Assembly (NCBI GenBank): GCA_902775835.1
Contig: CACYNZ010000055.1
Coordinates: forward strand, 1-14,364
Direction: 5' to 3'
Origin: an uncultured Eubacteriales bacterium
GTDB lineage: Bacteria; Bacillota_A; Clostridia; Christensenellales; Aristaeellaceae
Length of the DNA stretch: 14,364 nucleotides
Shown here piece after piece: positions 1-7,175 of the stretch. The notes beneath the pieces are model-generated. The model saw nothing but the letters and a program-made list of their open reading frames with translations, was not told the origin of the DNA and ran no database searches. The stretch's first letter is position 1, and every line of letters begins with the position of its first letter. Position numbers and translations under genes: made by a program.

Positions 1-120
1 TGATGAATTCTCTGTGCTTTCAACTGCTGATTTGTCTTTCACCCACGCGAAAATCTCATCTACCAGAGGTTTGATCTTTTCCTGTCTCTTCCGCAGATGT
101 TCTTCTGGCGGAAGATCCTG
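1..120 (-). mobile_element. IS66-family transposase fragment (C-terminal region), truncated
   Basis: Read on the minus strand from base 120 down to base 1, the frame is open for 40 codons and contains [20 protein letters not shown] followed by IFAWVKDK. This is the layout of the segment near the C terminus of IS66-type DDE transposases: a PEER-like stretch, an R.EK.KP motif and an aromatic 'aWl' helix. The frame continues past the window edge. Bases 121-185 stay open in the same frame but I do not recognise the residues as IS66, so the homologous part may begin near 120. The fragment is joined directly to the middle of leuS at base 186, with no IS terminal inverted repeat visible there. It could be a real rearrangement or an assembly join. 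The family call rests on pattern memory only. Confidence 0.5.
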
Positions 121-185
121 TCGCAAACAGCGGACATTTGGGGAGACTTCGACGGAACTCAGTGGAACCACTCCGGCGGGAAATT

Positions 186-1589
186 GGTACCGGCGCCATC
201 ATGGCTGTACCGGCACATGATACCCGTGACTATGCTTTTGCCCGCAAGTTCGATCTGCCGATTGTCCCGGTTATTGAAGGGGGCAATGTGGAAGAAGAAG
301 CCTATACCGGCGATGGTGTTCATATCAACAGTGAATGGCTCAACGGCATGAACAAGAAGGATGCCATTGAAGCCATGCTGAAGTGGCTGGAAGAGAACAA
401 GTGCGGTTCAAAGAAAGTACAGTACAAGCTCAGAGACTGGATCTTCTCCCGTCAGAGATACTGGGGTGAACCGATCCCGATCATCCATATGGAAGACGGC
501 ACGATGCGTACAGTTGCGACAAGCGATCTGCCGCTGGAACTGCCGGCAACCGACAACTATCAGCCTTCAGCGGATGGTGAATCTCCTTTAGCCAACTGCA
601 CGGACTGGCTGAATGTTGAAATTGACGGCATGAAGGGCAAGCGTGAGACAAATACCATGCCGCAGTGGGCTGGCTCCTGCTGGTACTATATGCGCTATCT
701 GGATCCGCATAACAATGAAGCGCTGGCTGATAAGAAGCTGCTGGATCACTGGCTGCCGGTAGATCTGTATATCGGCGGTGCGGAACATGCTGTTCTGCAT
801 CTGCTGTATGCAAGATTCTGGCATAAGGTCCTGTATGATGCCGGGGTTGTTTCCTGCAGGGAACCATTCCAGAAGCTGTTTCATCAGGGCATGATCCTTG
901 GCGAAAACGGCGTCAAGATGAGTAAGTCGCTCGGCAATGTCGTCAATCCGGATGATATTGTGGAAAGCCATGGTGCTGATGCTCTGCGTATCTATGAAAT
1001 GTTCATGGGACCGCTGGAAGCTTCCAAGCCCTGGTCCACCAAGGGACTGGACGGCGCCCGCAAGTGGCTGGATCGTGTCTATCGTCTGGCAACGGATGAG
1101 GGCATGGTCGTGGATGAGACGACGCCTGAATTGAATTATTCCTACAACTACACCGTCAAGAAGGTGACAGAGGACATTGAATCCCTGAACCTCAATACAG
1201 GCATTTCTCAGATGATGATCTTCATCAATGACTGCTATAAGAACGGCAAGGTCAATAAGGATATGATGATCGGCTTCCTGAAGCTGTTCTCCTGCTATGC
1301 GCCGCATCTTGGTGAAGAACTGTATACAGCGCTGAGCGGGGAAGAGAGCGTTGCCTATGCCAAGTGGCCGACATATGATGAAAAGGCTCTGGTCCAGAAC
1401 GATGTCACCGTTGCCGTTCAGGTTAACGGCAGGATGAGAGGCAAGTTTGCCTGTGCCAAGGATGCATCCAAGGATGAAATGATTGCCAGGGCGGAAGCAC
1501 TTGACTCTGTCAAGCCTCATATTGAGGGTAAGAATATTGTCAAGGTCATTGCCGTACCGGGCAAGATCGTCAATATTGTCGTGAAATAA
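186..1589 (+). CDS. leuS: Leucyl-tRNA synthetase, 5'-truncated (C-terminal ~467 residues)
   Basis: Charges tRNA-Leu with leucine in the cytoplasm, as a class Ia synthetase. Homology starts abruptly with [15 protein letters not shown] (186-230), the part of the CP1 editing domain that holds the conserved Asp of the HD.RD motif. It continues through the catalytic-core segment [15 protein letters not shown], the [14 protein letters not shown] stretch and the KMSKS loop (915-929), into the helical anticodon-binding domain and the typical C-terminal domain ending [14 protein letters not shown]. Family members are about 800 residues, so the first ~340, including the HIGH motif, are absent. Upstream in the same frame there is a TGA at 72-74, and the ATG at 138 lies in unrelated sequence, so neither is a genuine start. 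As it stands this copy cannot encode a working enzyme. Because the gene is normally essential, either an intact copy lies elsewhere or the join at 185/186 is artificial. Confidence 0.93.
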   Translation, partial: GTGAIMAVPAHDTRDYAFARKFDLPIVPVIEGGNVEEEAYTGDGVHINSEWLNGMNKKDAIEAMLKWLEENKCGSKKVQYKLRDWIFSRQRYWGEPIPIIHMEDGTMRTVATSDLPLELPATDNYQPSADGESPLANCTDWLNVEIDGMKGKRETNTMPQWAGSCWYYMRYLDPHNNEALADKKLLDHWLPVDLYIGGAEHAVLHLLYARFWHKVLYDAGVVSCREPFQKLFHQGMILGENGVKMSKSLGNVVNPDDIVESHGADALRIYEMFMGPLEASKPWSTKGLDGARKWLDRVYRLATDEGMVVDETTPELNYSYNYTVKKVTEDIESLNLNTGISQMMIFINDCYKNGKVNKDMMIGFLKLFSCYAPHLGEELYTALSGEESVAYAKWPTYDEKALVQNDVTVAVQVNGRMRGKFACAKDASKDEMIARAEALDSVKPHIEGKNIVKVIAVPGKIVNIVVK

Positions 1590-1611
1590 TTCTGTGCTGA
1601 TCGATAGAAGG

Positions 1612-1643
1612 TCTGCAGGTAATATACGCCTGCAGATTTTTTT
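1612..1643 (+). terminator. Rho-independent terminator after leuS
   Basis: The arms TCTGCAGG (1612-1619) and CCTGCAGA (1629-1636) form a perfect 8-bp stem around a 9-base loop and are followed at once by seven T residues (1637-1643). It lies 22 bases after the leuS stop and separates leuS from the GDPD gene. Confidence 0.9.
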
Positions 1644-1673
1644 ATGCTGATATGAAATCCATGTAAATAAAAG

Positions 1674-1682
1674 TGTTATATC
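1674..1682 (+). promoter_or_regulatory. Possible extended -10 promoter for the GDPD gene
   Basis: TGT followed by TATATC (1677-1682) resembles an extended -10 element, in the only gap between the leuS terminator and the GDPD gene. No convincing -35 is present about 17 bases upstream. A start of transcription near 1689 would leave almost no leader before the ATG at 1691. Weak evidence. Confidence 0.3.
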
Positions 1683-1690
1683 ATGTAAGC

Positions 1691-3427
1691 ATGATTGAAA
1701 AACGTAAGAAGTTATGTGAACGGCTGTGGAAGGCTTCAAAGCCTCTGCAGCTGCTGCAGGTGGTTTTCACCATACTGCTGCTTGGCGGTATATGGCTGTG
1801 GCGTCATCTCATCAACGCTCTGATCCTTTCCGCCGGACGTACTGCCATTACATCCGGTGATTTCAAATATCTTTTTACAACCTGGCAGGGCTGGACCATT
1901 ATCCTTGTCAGTCTGGGCATGATCATGCTGTATCTTTCTGCTGTCATCTCCATGCATGTCCATTATGCGGATGAAGTGATCCACCAGCGTGCATTTCATT
2001 ACTGCTCACTGCTGAAGGAAACAGGGCAGGGCATGCGTCTTTTATGGCATTCAGAAGGCGTTCTGCTGCTGTTTCTTACCTCACTTCTGGTGCCGCTTTA
2101 CAGCATCGGCTTTTCTGTCTCTTTGACAAGGCAGTTTGCCGTGCCTTCTTTTGTGGCGTTCTATATCTTCCGTCAGAAAGTGCTTCTTTTCGCGTATCTG
2201 ATTCTGGTAGGAATCAGTCTCTATTATCTTGTGCACTGGATCTTTGTATGGCCATGTGTGCTGATTGAAAAGGAAAGTGTGACGGAAGCCATGCGGCATG
2301 CGGAAAGGATCATGCATGGACACATCAGAATATGGCTGAAAGAGATACTTCTTCTGACTGTTTTCCTTCTGGTGTTTCTTGGCATTGCCGGGGTGTTTGT
2401 TCTGATTCTGCCGGAACATCTGCTGGACGGACCCGGCTTTACGAAAGGGATCGGCTATGACATTGTCAACGGGATCGGTGTATTTACGCTGTGTCTGTAT
2501 GTCCTGCTTCTGCTGCAGGTGCCGGCGGTATATGCCCTGCGTCAGCAGGAGCTTTTTGAGACGTTCCGGCATCATCAGATCAGTTTTTCGTATCAATCTC
2601 TTTCCTTAAGAAGGCAGCGGGTGATTCTGTGTCTTCTTTCTGCCTGCAGTGCAGTTTATTTCAGCATGCATTTTGATACATACTTTCCAGACCGGCCGCA
2701 TACCGGCATCATTGCCCATCGGGCGGGAGGATCAATGACCATTGAAAACAGTCTGGAAGGGCTGCGTCTTTCCATTGCCCATGGGGTGAAGGGAGCCGAA
2801 GTGGATGTACAGCGGACCAAGGACGGGCATTACATCATCAACCATGATGTGGATTTCTACCGGGTATACGGGGTGGAAAAGAAACCGCATGAGATGACGC
2901 TGGAAGAAATTGAAGAACTCAGGGCATCGGATGGCAGCCATGTGCCGACCATTGAAGAAATGCTGCAGACCGCCAAAGGCAATGTGAAGCTTTACATTGA
3001 GATGAAAGGGGATACGGCAGACCGCCAGATGGCGGATGATCTGGTGCGGATCATCCGCTCCTATAACATGATCCATGAAACAGCTCTGATCTCATTACGC
3101 TACAACACCATCAAATACACCGAAGAAACCTATCCGGAAGTGGAAACGGGCTTTCTGTACTTTGCGTCCATCGGCGATGTGACGGATCTGGAGGCAGATG
3201 ACATGATGCTGCAGGAAAGAATTGCCACGGCATCCAATATCAGAAGAATCCATGATGCGGGCCATAAAGCCATTGTCTGGACTGTCAACCGCAGGGCTGC
3301 CATCCACCGCTTCCTCATGTCGGATGCGGATGCCATCATCACAGATAAAGTGGGAAAGTCACAGGCCATCCGCCAGCAGCTGAAGAAAAGAACGTATCTC
3401 GAGCGGATTCTGGATGCCATTCTGTAG
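1691..3427 (+). CDS. Membrane-anchored glycerophosphodiester phosphodiesterase (GDPD)
   Basis: Likely hydrolyses glycerophosphodiesters, or lipoteichoic acid/lipid head-group derivatives, at the cell surface to glycerol phosphate and an alcohol. The N-terminal ~330 residues hold several hydrophobic segments, the first at about residues 18-36, matching the membrane domain found fused to GDPD in Bacillota. The C-terminal ~240 residues are the GDPD TIM barrel. IIAHRAGG supplies the first catalytic His (codon 2717-2719), with ENSLEGL after it; GAEVDVQRTKDG supplies the metal-binding Glu and Asp; INHDVDF supplies the second His (codon 2843-2845). The usual HRG is HRA here. I chose ATG 1691 over the in-frame GTG at 1673 because the candidate -10 overlaps the GTG; neither has a Shine-Dalgarno site. 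The gene is flanked by its own terminator upstream and an intergenic promoter region downstream, so it is probably monocistronic. The natural substrate is not shown by the sequence. Confidence 0.88.
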   Translation: MIEKRKKLCERLWKASKPLQLLQVVFTILLLGGIWLWRHLINALILSAGRTAITSGDFKYLFTTWQGWTIILVSLGMIMLYLSAVISMHVHYADEVIHQRAFHYCSLLKETGQGMRLLWHSEGVLLLFLTSLLVPLYSIGFSVSLTRQFAVPSFVAFYIFRQKVLLFAYLILVGISLYYLVHWIFVWPCVLIEKESVTEAMRHAERIMHGHIRIWLKEILLLTVFLLVFLGIAGVFVLILPEHLLDGPGFTKGIGYDIVNGIGVFTLCLYVLLLLQVPAVYALRQQELFETFRHHQISFSYQSLSLRRQRVILCLLSACSAVYFSMHFDTYFPDRPHTGIIAHRAGGSMTIENSLEGLRLSIAHGVKGAEVDVQRTKDGHYIINHDVDFYRVYGVEKKPHEMTLEEIEELRASDGSHVPTIEEMLQTAKGNVKLYIEMKGDTADRQMADDLVRIIRSYNMIHETALISLRYNTIKYTEETYPEVETGFLYFASIGDVTDLEADDMMLQERIATASNIRRIHDAGHKAIVWTVNRRAAIHRFLMSDADAIITDKVGKSQAIRQQLKKRTYLERILDAIL

Positions 3428-3433
3428 CTAAGA

Positions 3434-3449
3434 GAGCGATTCTTCGCTC
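3434..3449 (+). other. Short hairpin just after the GDPD gene
   Basis: GAGCGA (3434-3439) and TCGCTC (3444-3449) form a perfect 6-bp stem with a TTCT loop, starting 7 bases after the GDPD stop. It is followed by A-rich, not T-rich, sequence on this strand, so it is not a classic intrinsic terminator. It may protect the 3' end or mark a weak termination site. Confidence 0.45.
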
Positions 3450-3605
3450 GGAATTGGAAAAAAGAAAACTGGAATAAAATATGATCCAGGAGATAAAAAC
3501 CACTCTGACCGGAAAACTGTATCATGTACGGATTATGGTAATAGTATGTGAAAGAATTGTTAAATAACGGGGTACAATAATGAAACGTAAATAAAGTGTC
3601 AAAAT

Positions 3606-3636
3606 TTGTAACGTTTTCGGGACATTGTGTTATAAT
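3606..3636 (+). promoter_or_regulatory. Promoter upstream of cstA
   Basis: A perfect TATAAT (3631-3636) preceded by TGT forms an extended -10. TTGTAA (3606-3611) is a possible -35, but the spacer is 19 bases, so the extended -10 probably carries most of the strength. Predicted transcription start is about 3643, giving a leader of roughly 45 bases. The rest of the intergenic region (3450-3605) is AT-rich; I saw no riboswitch fold in it. TGTAACGTTTTCGG next to the -35 resembles a catabolite-response element but is one base short of the consensus spacing. Confidence 0.65.
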
Positions 3637-3688
3637 GAAAGTACTTTAGGAATTCTGAGAGCCAAATCATTAGAAAGGGGTCTTGAAA

Positions 3689-5146
3689 TTGGTTAGCTTT
3701 TTCCTTTGCCTTGCAGTACTTATCATAGGCTATTTCACGTACGGCAAGGTCGTAGACAATGTATTTGCACCGGATGACCGTGAGACACCGGCCGTAGCCA
3801 TCAATGATGGCGTTGACTATGTGGTCATGCCGGAGTGGAAGCTGTTTCTCATTCAGCTGCTCAACATCGCCGGTCTGGGTCCTATTTTCGGTGCTCTGAC
3901 AGGTGCTGAGTGGGGACCGGTAGTTTATCTCTGGATTACGTTCGGTACGATTTTTGCCGGCGGCGTGCATGACTATTTCTCCGGTATGCTTTCCGAAAGA
4001 AATAACGGTGCTTCTATTTCCGAAGTTACCGGTACGTATCTCGGTCCGGTCATGAAGAATGTCATGCGTGTCTTCTCTGTCATTCTGCTGATCATGGTTG
4101 GTACGGTATTCGCCGTCGGTCCGGCGGGTCTGCTGACAGTGCTGTTCACAAATGGCGGCGTCAGTTCCGGTATTGTAACCAAGGCTACATTCTGGCTGGC
4201 GATCATCCTGATCTATTACTTAATCGCAACCTTTGTTTCCATCGATAAGATCATCGGCAGAATCTATCCGGTATTCGGTATCTGTCTGATTATCATGGCA
4301 CTTGGTGTCGGTTTCGGTACGCTGACCAGCGGCAAACCGATGCCCGAACTCTGGGACAACTTCAGAAACATGCATCCGAATGGAACACCGATCTGGTCCT
4401 TCATGTTCATCTCCGTTGCCTGCGGTGCCATTTCCGGTTTCCATTCCACACAGTCTCCTCTGATGGCAAGATGCCTCAAGAGTGAAAGACAGGGACACTT
4501 CGTCTTCTACGGCGCCATGGTCGCTGAAGGCATTATCGCTCTGATCTGGGCGGCAGCCGGTGTTACTCTGTATGGTGAAGCTGGACTTGTATCCGTCGGC
4601 GGCGGCAACTCCACGTCCGTTTACACAATCTGCCAGGATACCATGGGCGGTATCGGTATTGTATTGGCTATGCTTGGTGTTATCGCATGTCCGATCACTT
4701 CCGGTGATACCGCATTCCGTTCTGCCCGTCTGACTATTGCCGACTGGTTCCAGATCGATATGGATGACTGGAAGAAGAGACTGGCATTATGTATTCCGGT
4801 ACTTGGTGTCGGTGCGATTCTGGGCTTTGGTAATACGCTTGGCTTCATCGATTATTCCATCATCTGGCGTTATTTCTCCTGGACAAACCAGACGCTGGCC
4901 ATGATCGTTCTGTGGGCCGGATCCATGTATCTGGTACAGAATAAGAAGAATTACTGGATTACTGCTGTGCCGGCAACATTCATGAGTGCTGTATCTGCGA
5001 CCTATTTCTGCATGGCGCCTGAATGCCTCGGTCTCATCAAAGGACTGACCAACAACACAGCTGTGGCATATCCGGTTGGTATCATCACTGCAGTCGTGTT
5101 CCTGTGCATCTTCTTAAGAAGTGCAAAGAAGGCTGTTGCAGCCTGA
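3689..5146 (+). CDS. cstA: CstA-family transporter (carbon starvation protein / peptide or pyruvate uptake)
   Basis: Integral membrane transporter of the CstA/BtsT family, whose characterised members take up peptides or pyruvate. The protein is about 485 residues and almost entirely hydrophobic segments. Family hallmarks run in order: FAPDDRETPAVAINDGVDYV near the N terminus, LLNIAGLGPIFGALTGAEWG, GGVHDYFSGMLSERNNG, the STQSPLMARC stretch and CPITSGDTAFRSAR. It is the short form, lacking the long N- and C-terminal additions of E. coli CstA (about 700 residues). The start is a TTG at 3689, eight bases after AAAGGGG (3674-3680); an in-frame TTG at 3683 is too close to that site, and relatives, as I recall them, begin at the position equivalent to 3689. 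The gene has its own promoter and terminator, so it is likely a single-gene unit. The substrate cannot be read from the sequence. Confidence 0.9.
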   Translation: MVSFFLCLAVLIIGYFTYGKVVDNVFAPDDRETPAVAINDGVDYVVMPEWKLFLIQLLNIAGLGPIFGALTGAEWGPVVYLWITFGTIFAGGVHDYFSGMLSERNNGASISEVTGTYLGPVMKNVMRVFSVILLIMVGTVFAVGPAGLLTVLFTNGGVSSGIVTKATFWLAIILIYYLIATFVSIDKIIGRIYPVFGICLIIMALGVGFGTLTSGKPMPELWDNFRNMHPNGTPIWSFMFISVACGAISGFHSTQSPLMARCLKSERQGHFVFYGAMVAEGIIALIWAAAGVTLYGEAGLVSVGGGNSTSVYTICQDTMGGIGIVLAMLGVIACPITSGDTAFRSARLTIADWFQIDMDDWKKRLALCIPVLGVGAILGFGNTLGFIDYSIIWRYFSWTNQTLAMIVLWAGSMYLVQNKKNYWITAVPATFMSAVSATYFCMAPECLGLIKGLTNNTAVAYPVGIITAVVFLCIFLRSAKKAVAA

Positions 5147-5151
5147 AAAGC

Positions 5152-5179
5152 TTAACAAGCTCTCAGATTCAAGTAGTAT
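5152..5179 (+). promoter_or_regulatory. Possible promoter for the AAA/VWA operon
   Basis: TTAACA (5152-5157, five of six to TTGACA) and TAGTAT (5174-5179) are separated by 16 bases. The predicted start near 5186 falls inside the left arm of the cstA terminator hairpin. No other promoter-like pair was seen between cstA and base 5232. Confidence 0.4.
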
Positions 5180-5183
5180 GACG

Positions 5184-5217
5184 GCGGCAGAAGAATAAGC
5201 TTTCTGCCGCTGTTTTT
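5184..5217 (+). terminator. Rho-independent terminator after cstA
   Basis: GCGGCAGAA (5184-5192) pairs perfectly with TTCTGCCGC (5202-5210) around a 9-base loop, followed by TG and five T residues (5213-5217). The stem can be lengthened by a G-T and a C-G pair. It lies 37 bases after the cstA stop and 14 bases before the next gene. Confidence 0.9.
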
Positions 5218-5231
5218 ATGGGGAGGATCAT

Positions 5232-6233
5232 ATGGTTAAAACAGTATTGTTCGGTACATCTGCTTTGGATGCAGAGACACTGAAGGAAGACAGGAAGAAC
5301 TGTCGGAAAATCGGTCCATGCGGCATCGGTGAAAAAGCGCTGTATCTCAACAGCTTCTATTTTTCCCGGCGCTATTATGTGTGCTATCGGGATATCCGCC
5401 GCATCTTCAAACGGGTTGCCATGTCAAAAGGCGGCTATACCGGCAAGGGTGTATTCGGGTCCATCCCATATCTTGTCGTACAGACAAAGGATGGCAGAGA
5501 GAAGCAGTGCAACTTCAAGTTTGAAGAGCAGGTGGATCAGATTCTGAAAGTGATGGAAGAGAAACATCCTTCCATTCCCACCCACAGTGAAAAGGCGGAG
5601 AAGAAGCTGAGAAAAGCGGCTGAAGCGGAAGAAAAGAAATATCTGAAGCACCTGACCCCTGAAGCCAATCATACGGTTCAGCAGCTGCAGGAAGCAGAAG
5701 AACGCCTGCAGAAGGCGGATTACTATAAGGAACTTTCCTACGCTGCCAGACAGAAGCGGATACAGGATAATATCAGACCATCCTGGCGGGCCAGTGCCAT
5801 TGTACTGTTGGCGGCTGCCATCGTTATTTCACTCTTCGGTCTGTATACCATCCTGCATCATCGCAATACCTTCTCCCTTGTATGTCTTTTAGGCGGACTT
5901 GCGGCAATTGCATTGATTGCGGCGGTACAGGTATTGCCGACCGGCACAAGAAACCGCAGAGCGGCGGAAAAAGACTGGCAGCAGGCACTTGATGACATGC
6001 GCAGGTATCTTTCGGATGAAACATTCCCGGTGCCGGTACAGTATGCCCACCCGGCTGTACTTGAAAGAATGATCCGCATTATCAGACAGGGTAGGGCATC
6101 AACTGCTCAAGAAGCGCTGGCGGTACTGAAACAGGATCTTCAGAAAATGGATCATACCGTAAAGGTATCCCAGGCGGAATATGATGAAATCACAGCGATC
6201 AAACCGATGTTTCTGATCTGTGATTATCAATGA
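5232..6233 (+). CDS. Two-TM protein with PH-like N-terminal half, first gene of an AAA/VWA operon
   Basis: I do not recognise a named family with certainty. Residues ~24-110 (RKIGPCGIGEKALYLNSFYF through the F.EQ.DQIL helix) have the strand-rich, one-helix look of bacterial PH-like domains, with a conserved-looking FKRVAMSKGGYTGKGVFGS core. Residues ~117-180 are strongly charged and probably coiled coil. Two hydrophobic segments follow at ~187-208 and ~214-235, then a ~98-residue C-terminal tail. There is no signal peptide, so both ends probably face the cytoplasm. Start ATG 5232 has GGAGG (5222-5226) five bases upstream. The AAA+ ATPase gene begins 18 bases downstream, so this protein may anchor or recruit the AAA/VWA machine at the membrane; that role is inference from context only. 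Confidence 0.75.
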   Translation: MVKTVLFGTSALDAETLKEDRKNCRKIGPCGIGEKALYLNSFYFSRRYYVCYRDIRRIFKRVAMSKGGYTGKGVFGSIPYLVVQTKDGREKQCNFKFEEQVDQILKVMEEKHPSIPTHSEKAEKKLRKAAEAEEKKYLKHLTPEANHTVQQLQEAEERLQKADYYKELSYAARQKRIQDNIRPSWRASAIVLLAAAIVISLFGLYTILHHRNTFSLVCLLGGLAAIALIAAVQVLPTGTRNRRAAEKDWQQALDDMRRYLSDETFPVPVQYAHPAVLERMIRIIRQGRASTAQEALAVLKQDLQKMDHTVKVSQAEYDEITAIKPMFLICDYQ

Positions 6234-6251
6234 CGGAAAGAAGGAAAGTGT

Positions 6252-7175
6252 ATGAGACAGGATCCGCTGGATAATCTGAAAGAAGAAGGAATTGAGGAAA
6301 GCCTCATCTCAGGTATTGAAACATTCCGTCAGACTTATTCATTGGAAGAGAAGTGGCAGAAGCGGGTACCGCAGCCGGATTACTTCTATTATGGAAAAGA
6401 TATATGGCGCAAGGCGCTGGCTGCGATTCTGGAAGGAGAGAATCTATTGCTGATCGGACCCAAGGCAACCGGCAAGAACGTACTGGCGGAGAATCTGGCC
6501 GCCGTACTGAACCGGCCGGAGTGGAATGTATCATTCCATATCAATGTGGATGCGTCCTATCTGCTAGGTGAAGATACCTACAATGGAAAGGAAGTTGTCT
6601 TCCGTCCCGGTCCGATTACTCTTTGTGCAGAACATGGCGGCTTTGCCGTACTGGATGAAATCAATATGGCCAGGAATGAAGCCCTGGCGGTTCTACACTC
6701 CATTCTGGATTTCCGCCATGTCATAGATCTGCCGGGTTATGAAAGGATTGCCGTACAGCCATCCTCCCGTTTCATCGCAACCATGAACTATGGTTATGCC
6801 GGTACGCGTGAACTGAATGAAGCACTGTGTTCCCGCTTTGCCGTGCTGCAGATGCCCATCATTGCGGAAAGCGATCTGCACAAGCTTTTCCTGCATGCCT
6901 TCCCGGACATGAAACCGGATATTGCCGAACAGTTCATGAAACTGTTCTATGATCTCAACCGCAAGGCAGAACATGCGGATATCTCGGAAAGAGCGGTGGA
7001 TCTGAGGGGTCTATTGGATGCGGTGCGGATGATCCGGCGCGGTCTGACTTCCGGTGAAGCGCTTGAAATGACCATTACGGACAAGTCCTTTGACAGCTAT
7101 GAAAGAAAACTCATTCATGATGTCATAGCGGCAAGGATACCGGAAGATCTGAAGGCAGAGGACGTCTTTGCATGA
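6252..7175 (+). CDS. MoxR/NorQ-type AAA+ ATPase
   Basis: ATP-driven remodelling subunit of the MoxR/CbbQ/NorQ (AAA_5) type, expected to act as a hexameric ring with the VWA protein encoded next. The 307 residues show Walker A GPKATGKN (69-76), a pore-loop-like region around LLGEDTYNGKEVVFRPGPIT (104-123), Walker B FAVLDE (131-136), sensor 1 in ATMN (176-179) and an arginine-finger candidate in CSRF (Arg195), followed by a helical lid. Walker A ends GKN where most P-loops have GKT or GKS. Start ATG 6252 has AAGG at 6241-6244. The stop overlaps the VWA gene start by four bases (ATGA), which implies translational coupling. The ATPase class is clear; its target is unknown. Confidence 0.87.
   Translation: MRQDPLDNLKEEGIEESLISGIETFRQTYSLEEKWQKRVPQPDYFYYGKDIWRKALAAILEGENLLLIGPKATGKNVLAENLAAVLNRPEWNVSFHINVDASYLLGEDTYNGKEVVFRPGPITLCAEHGGFAVLDEINMARNEALAVLHSILDFRHVIDLPGYERIAVQPSSRFIATMNYGYAGTRELNEALCSRFAVLQMPIIAESDLHKLFLHAFPDMKPDIAEQFMKLFYDLNRKAEHADISERAVDLRGLLDAVRMIRRGLTSGEALEMTITDKSFDSYERKLIHDVIAARIPEDLKAEDVFA

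Noticed and set aside
138..185. In-frame ATG at 138 as the start of leuS
   Set aside because: The 16 residues it adds have no LeuS character; homology begins at 186 in mid-domain, and no Shine-Dalgarno site precedes 138.
588..1739. Long open frame on the minus strand across leuS
   Set aside because: It is the antisense shadow of leuS codons; its residues show no domain and it has no plausible start site.
3481..3567. A 28-codon ORF (MIQEIKTTLTGK...) between the GDPD gene and cstA
   Set aside because: No proper Shine-Dalgarno site, no promoter ahead of it and no recognisable feature; likely chance in an AT-rich spacer.
3606..3620. Catabolite-response (cre) site in the cstA promoter
   Set aside because: TGTAACGTTTTCGG lacks the spacer base between AA and CG of the cre consensus, so the match is not good enough to call.
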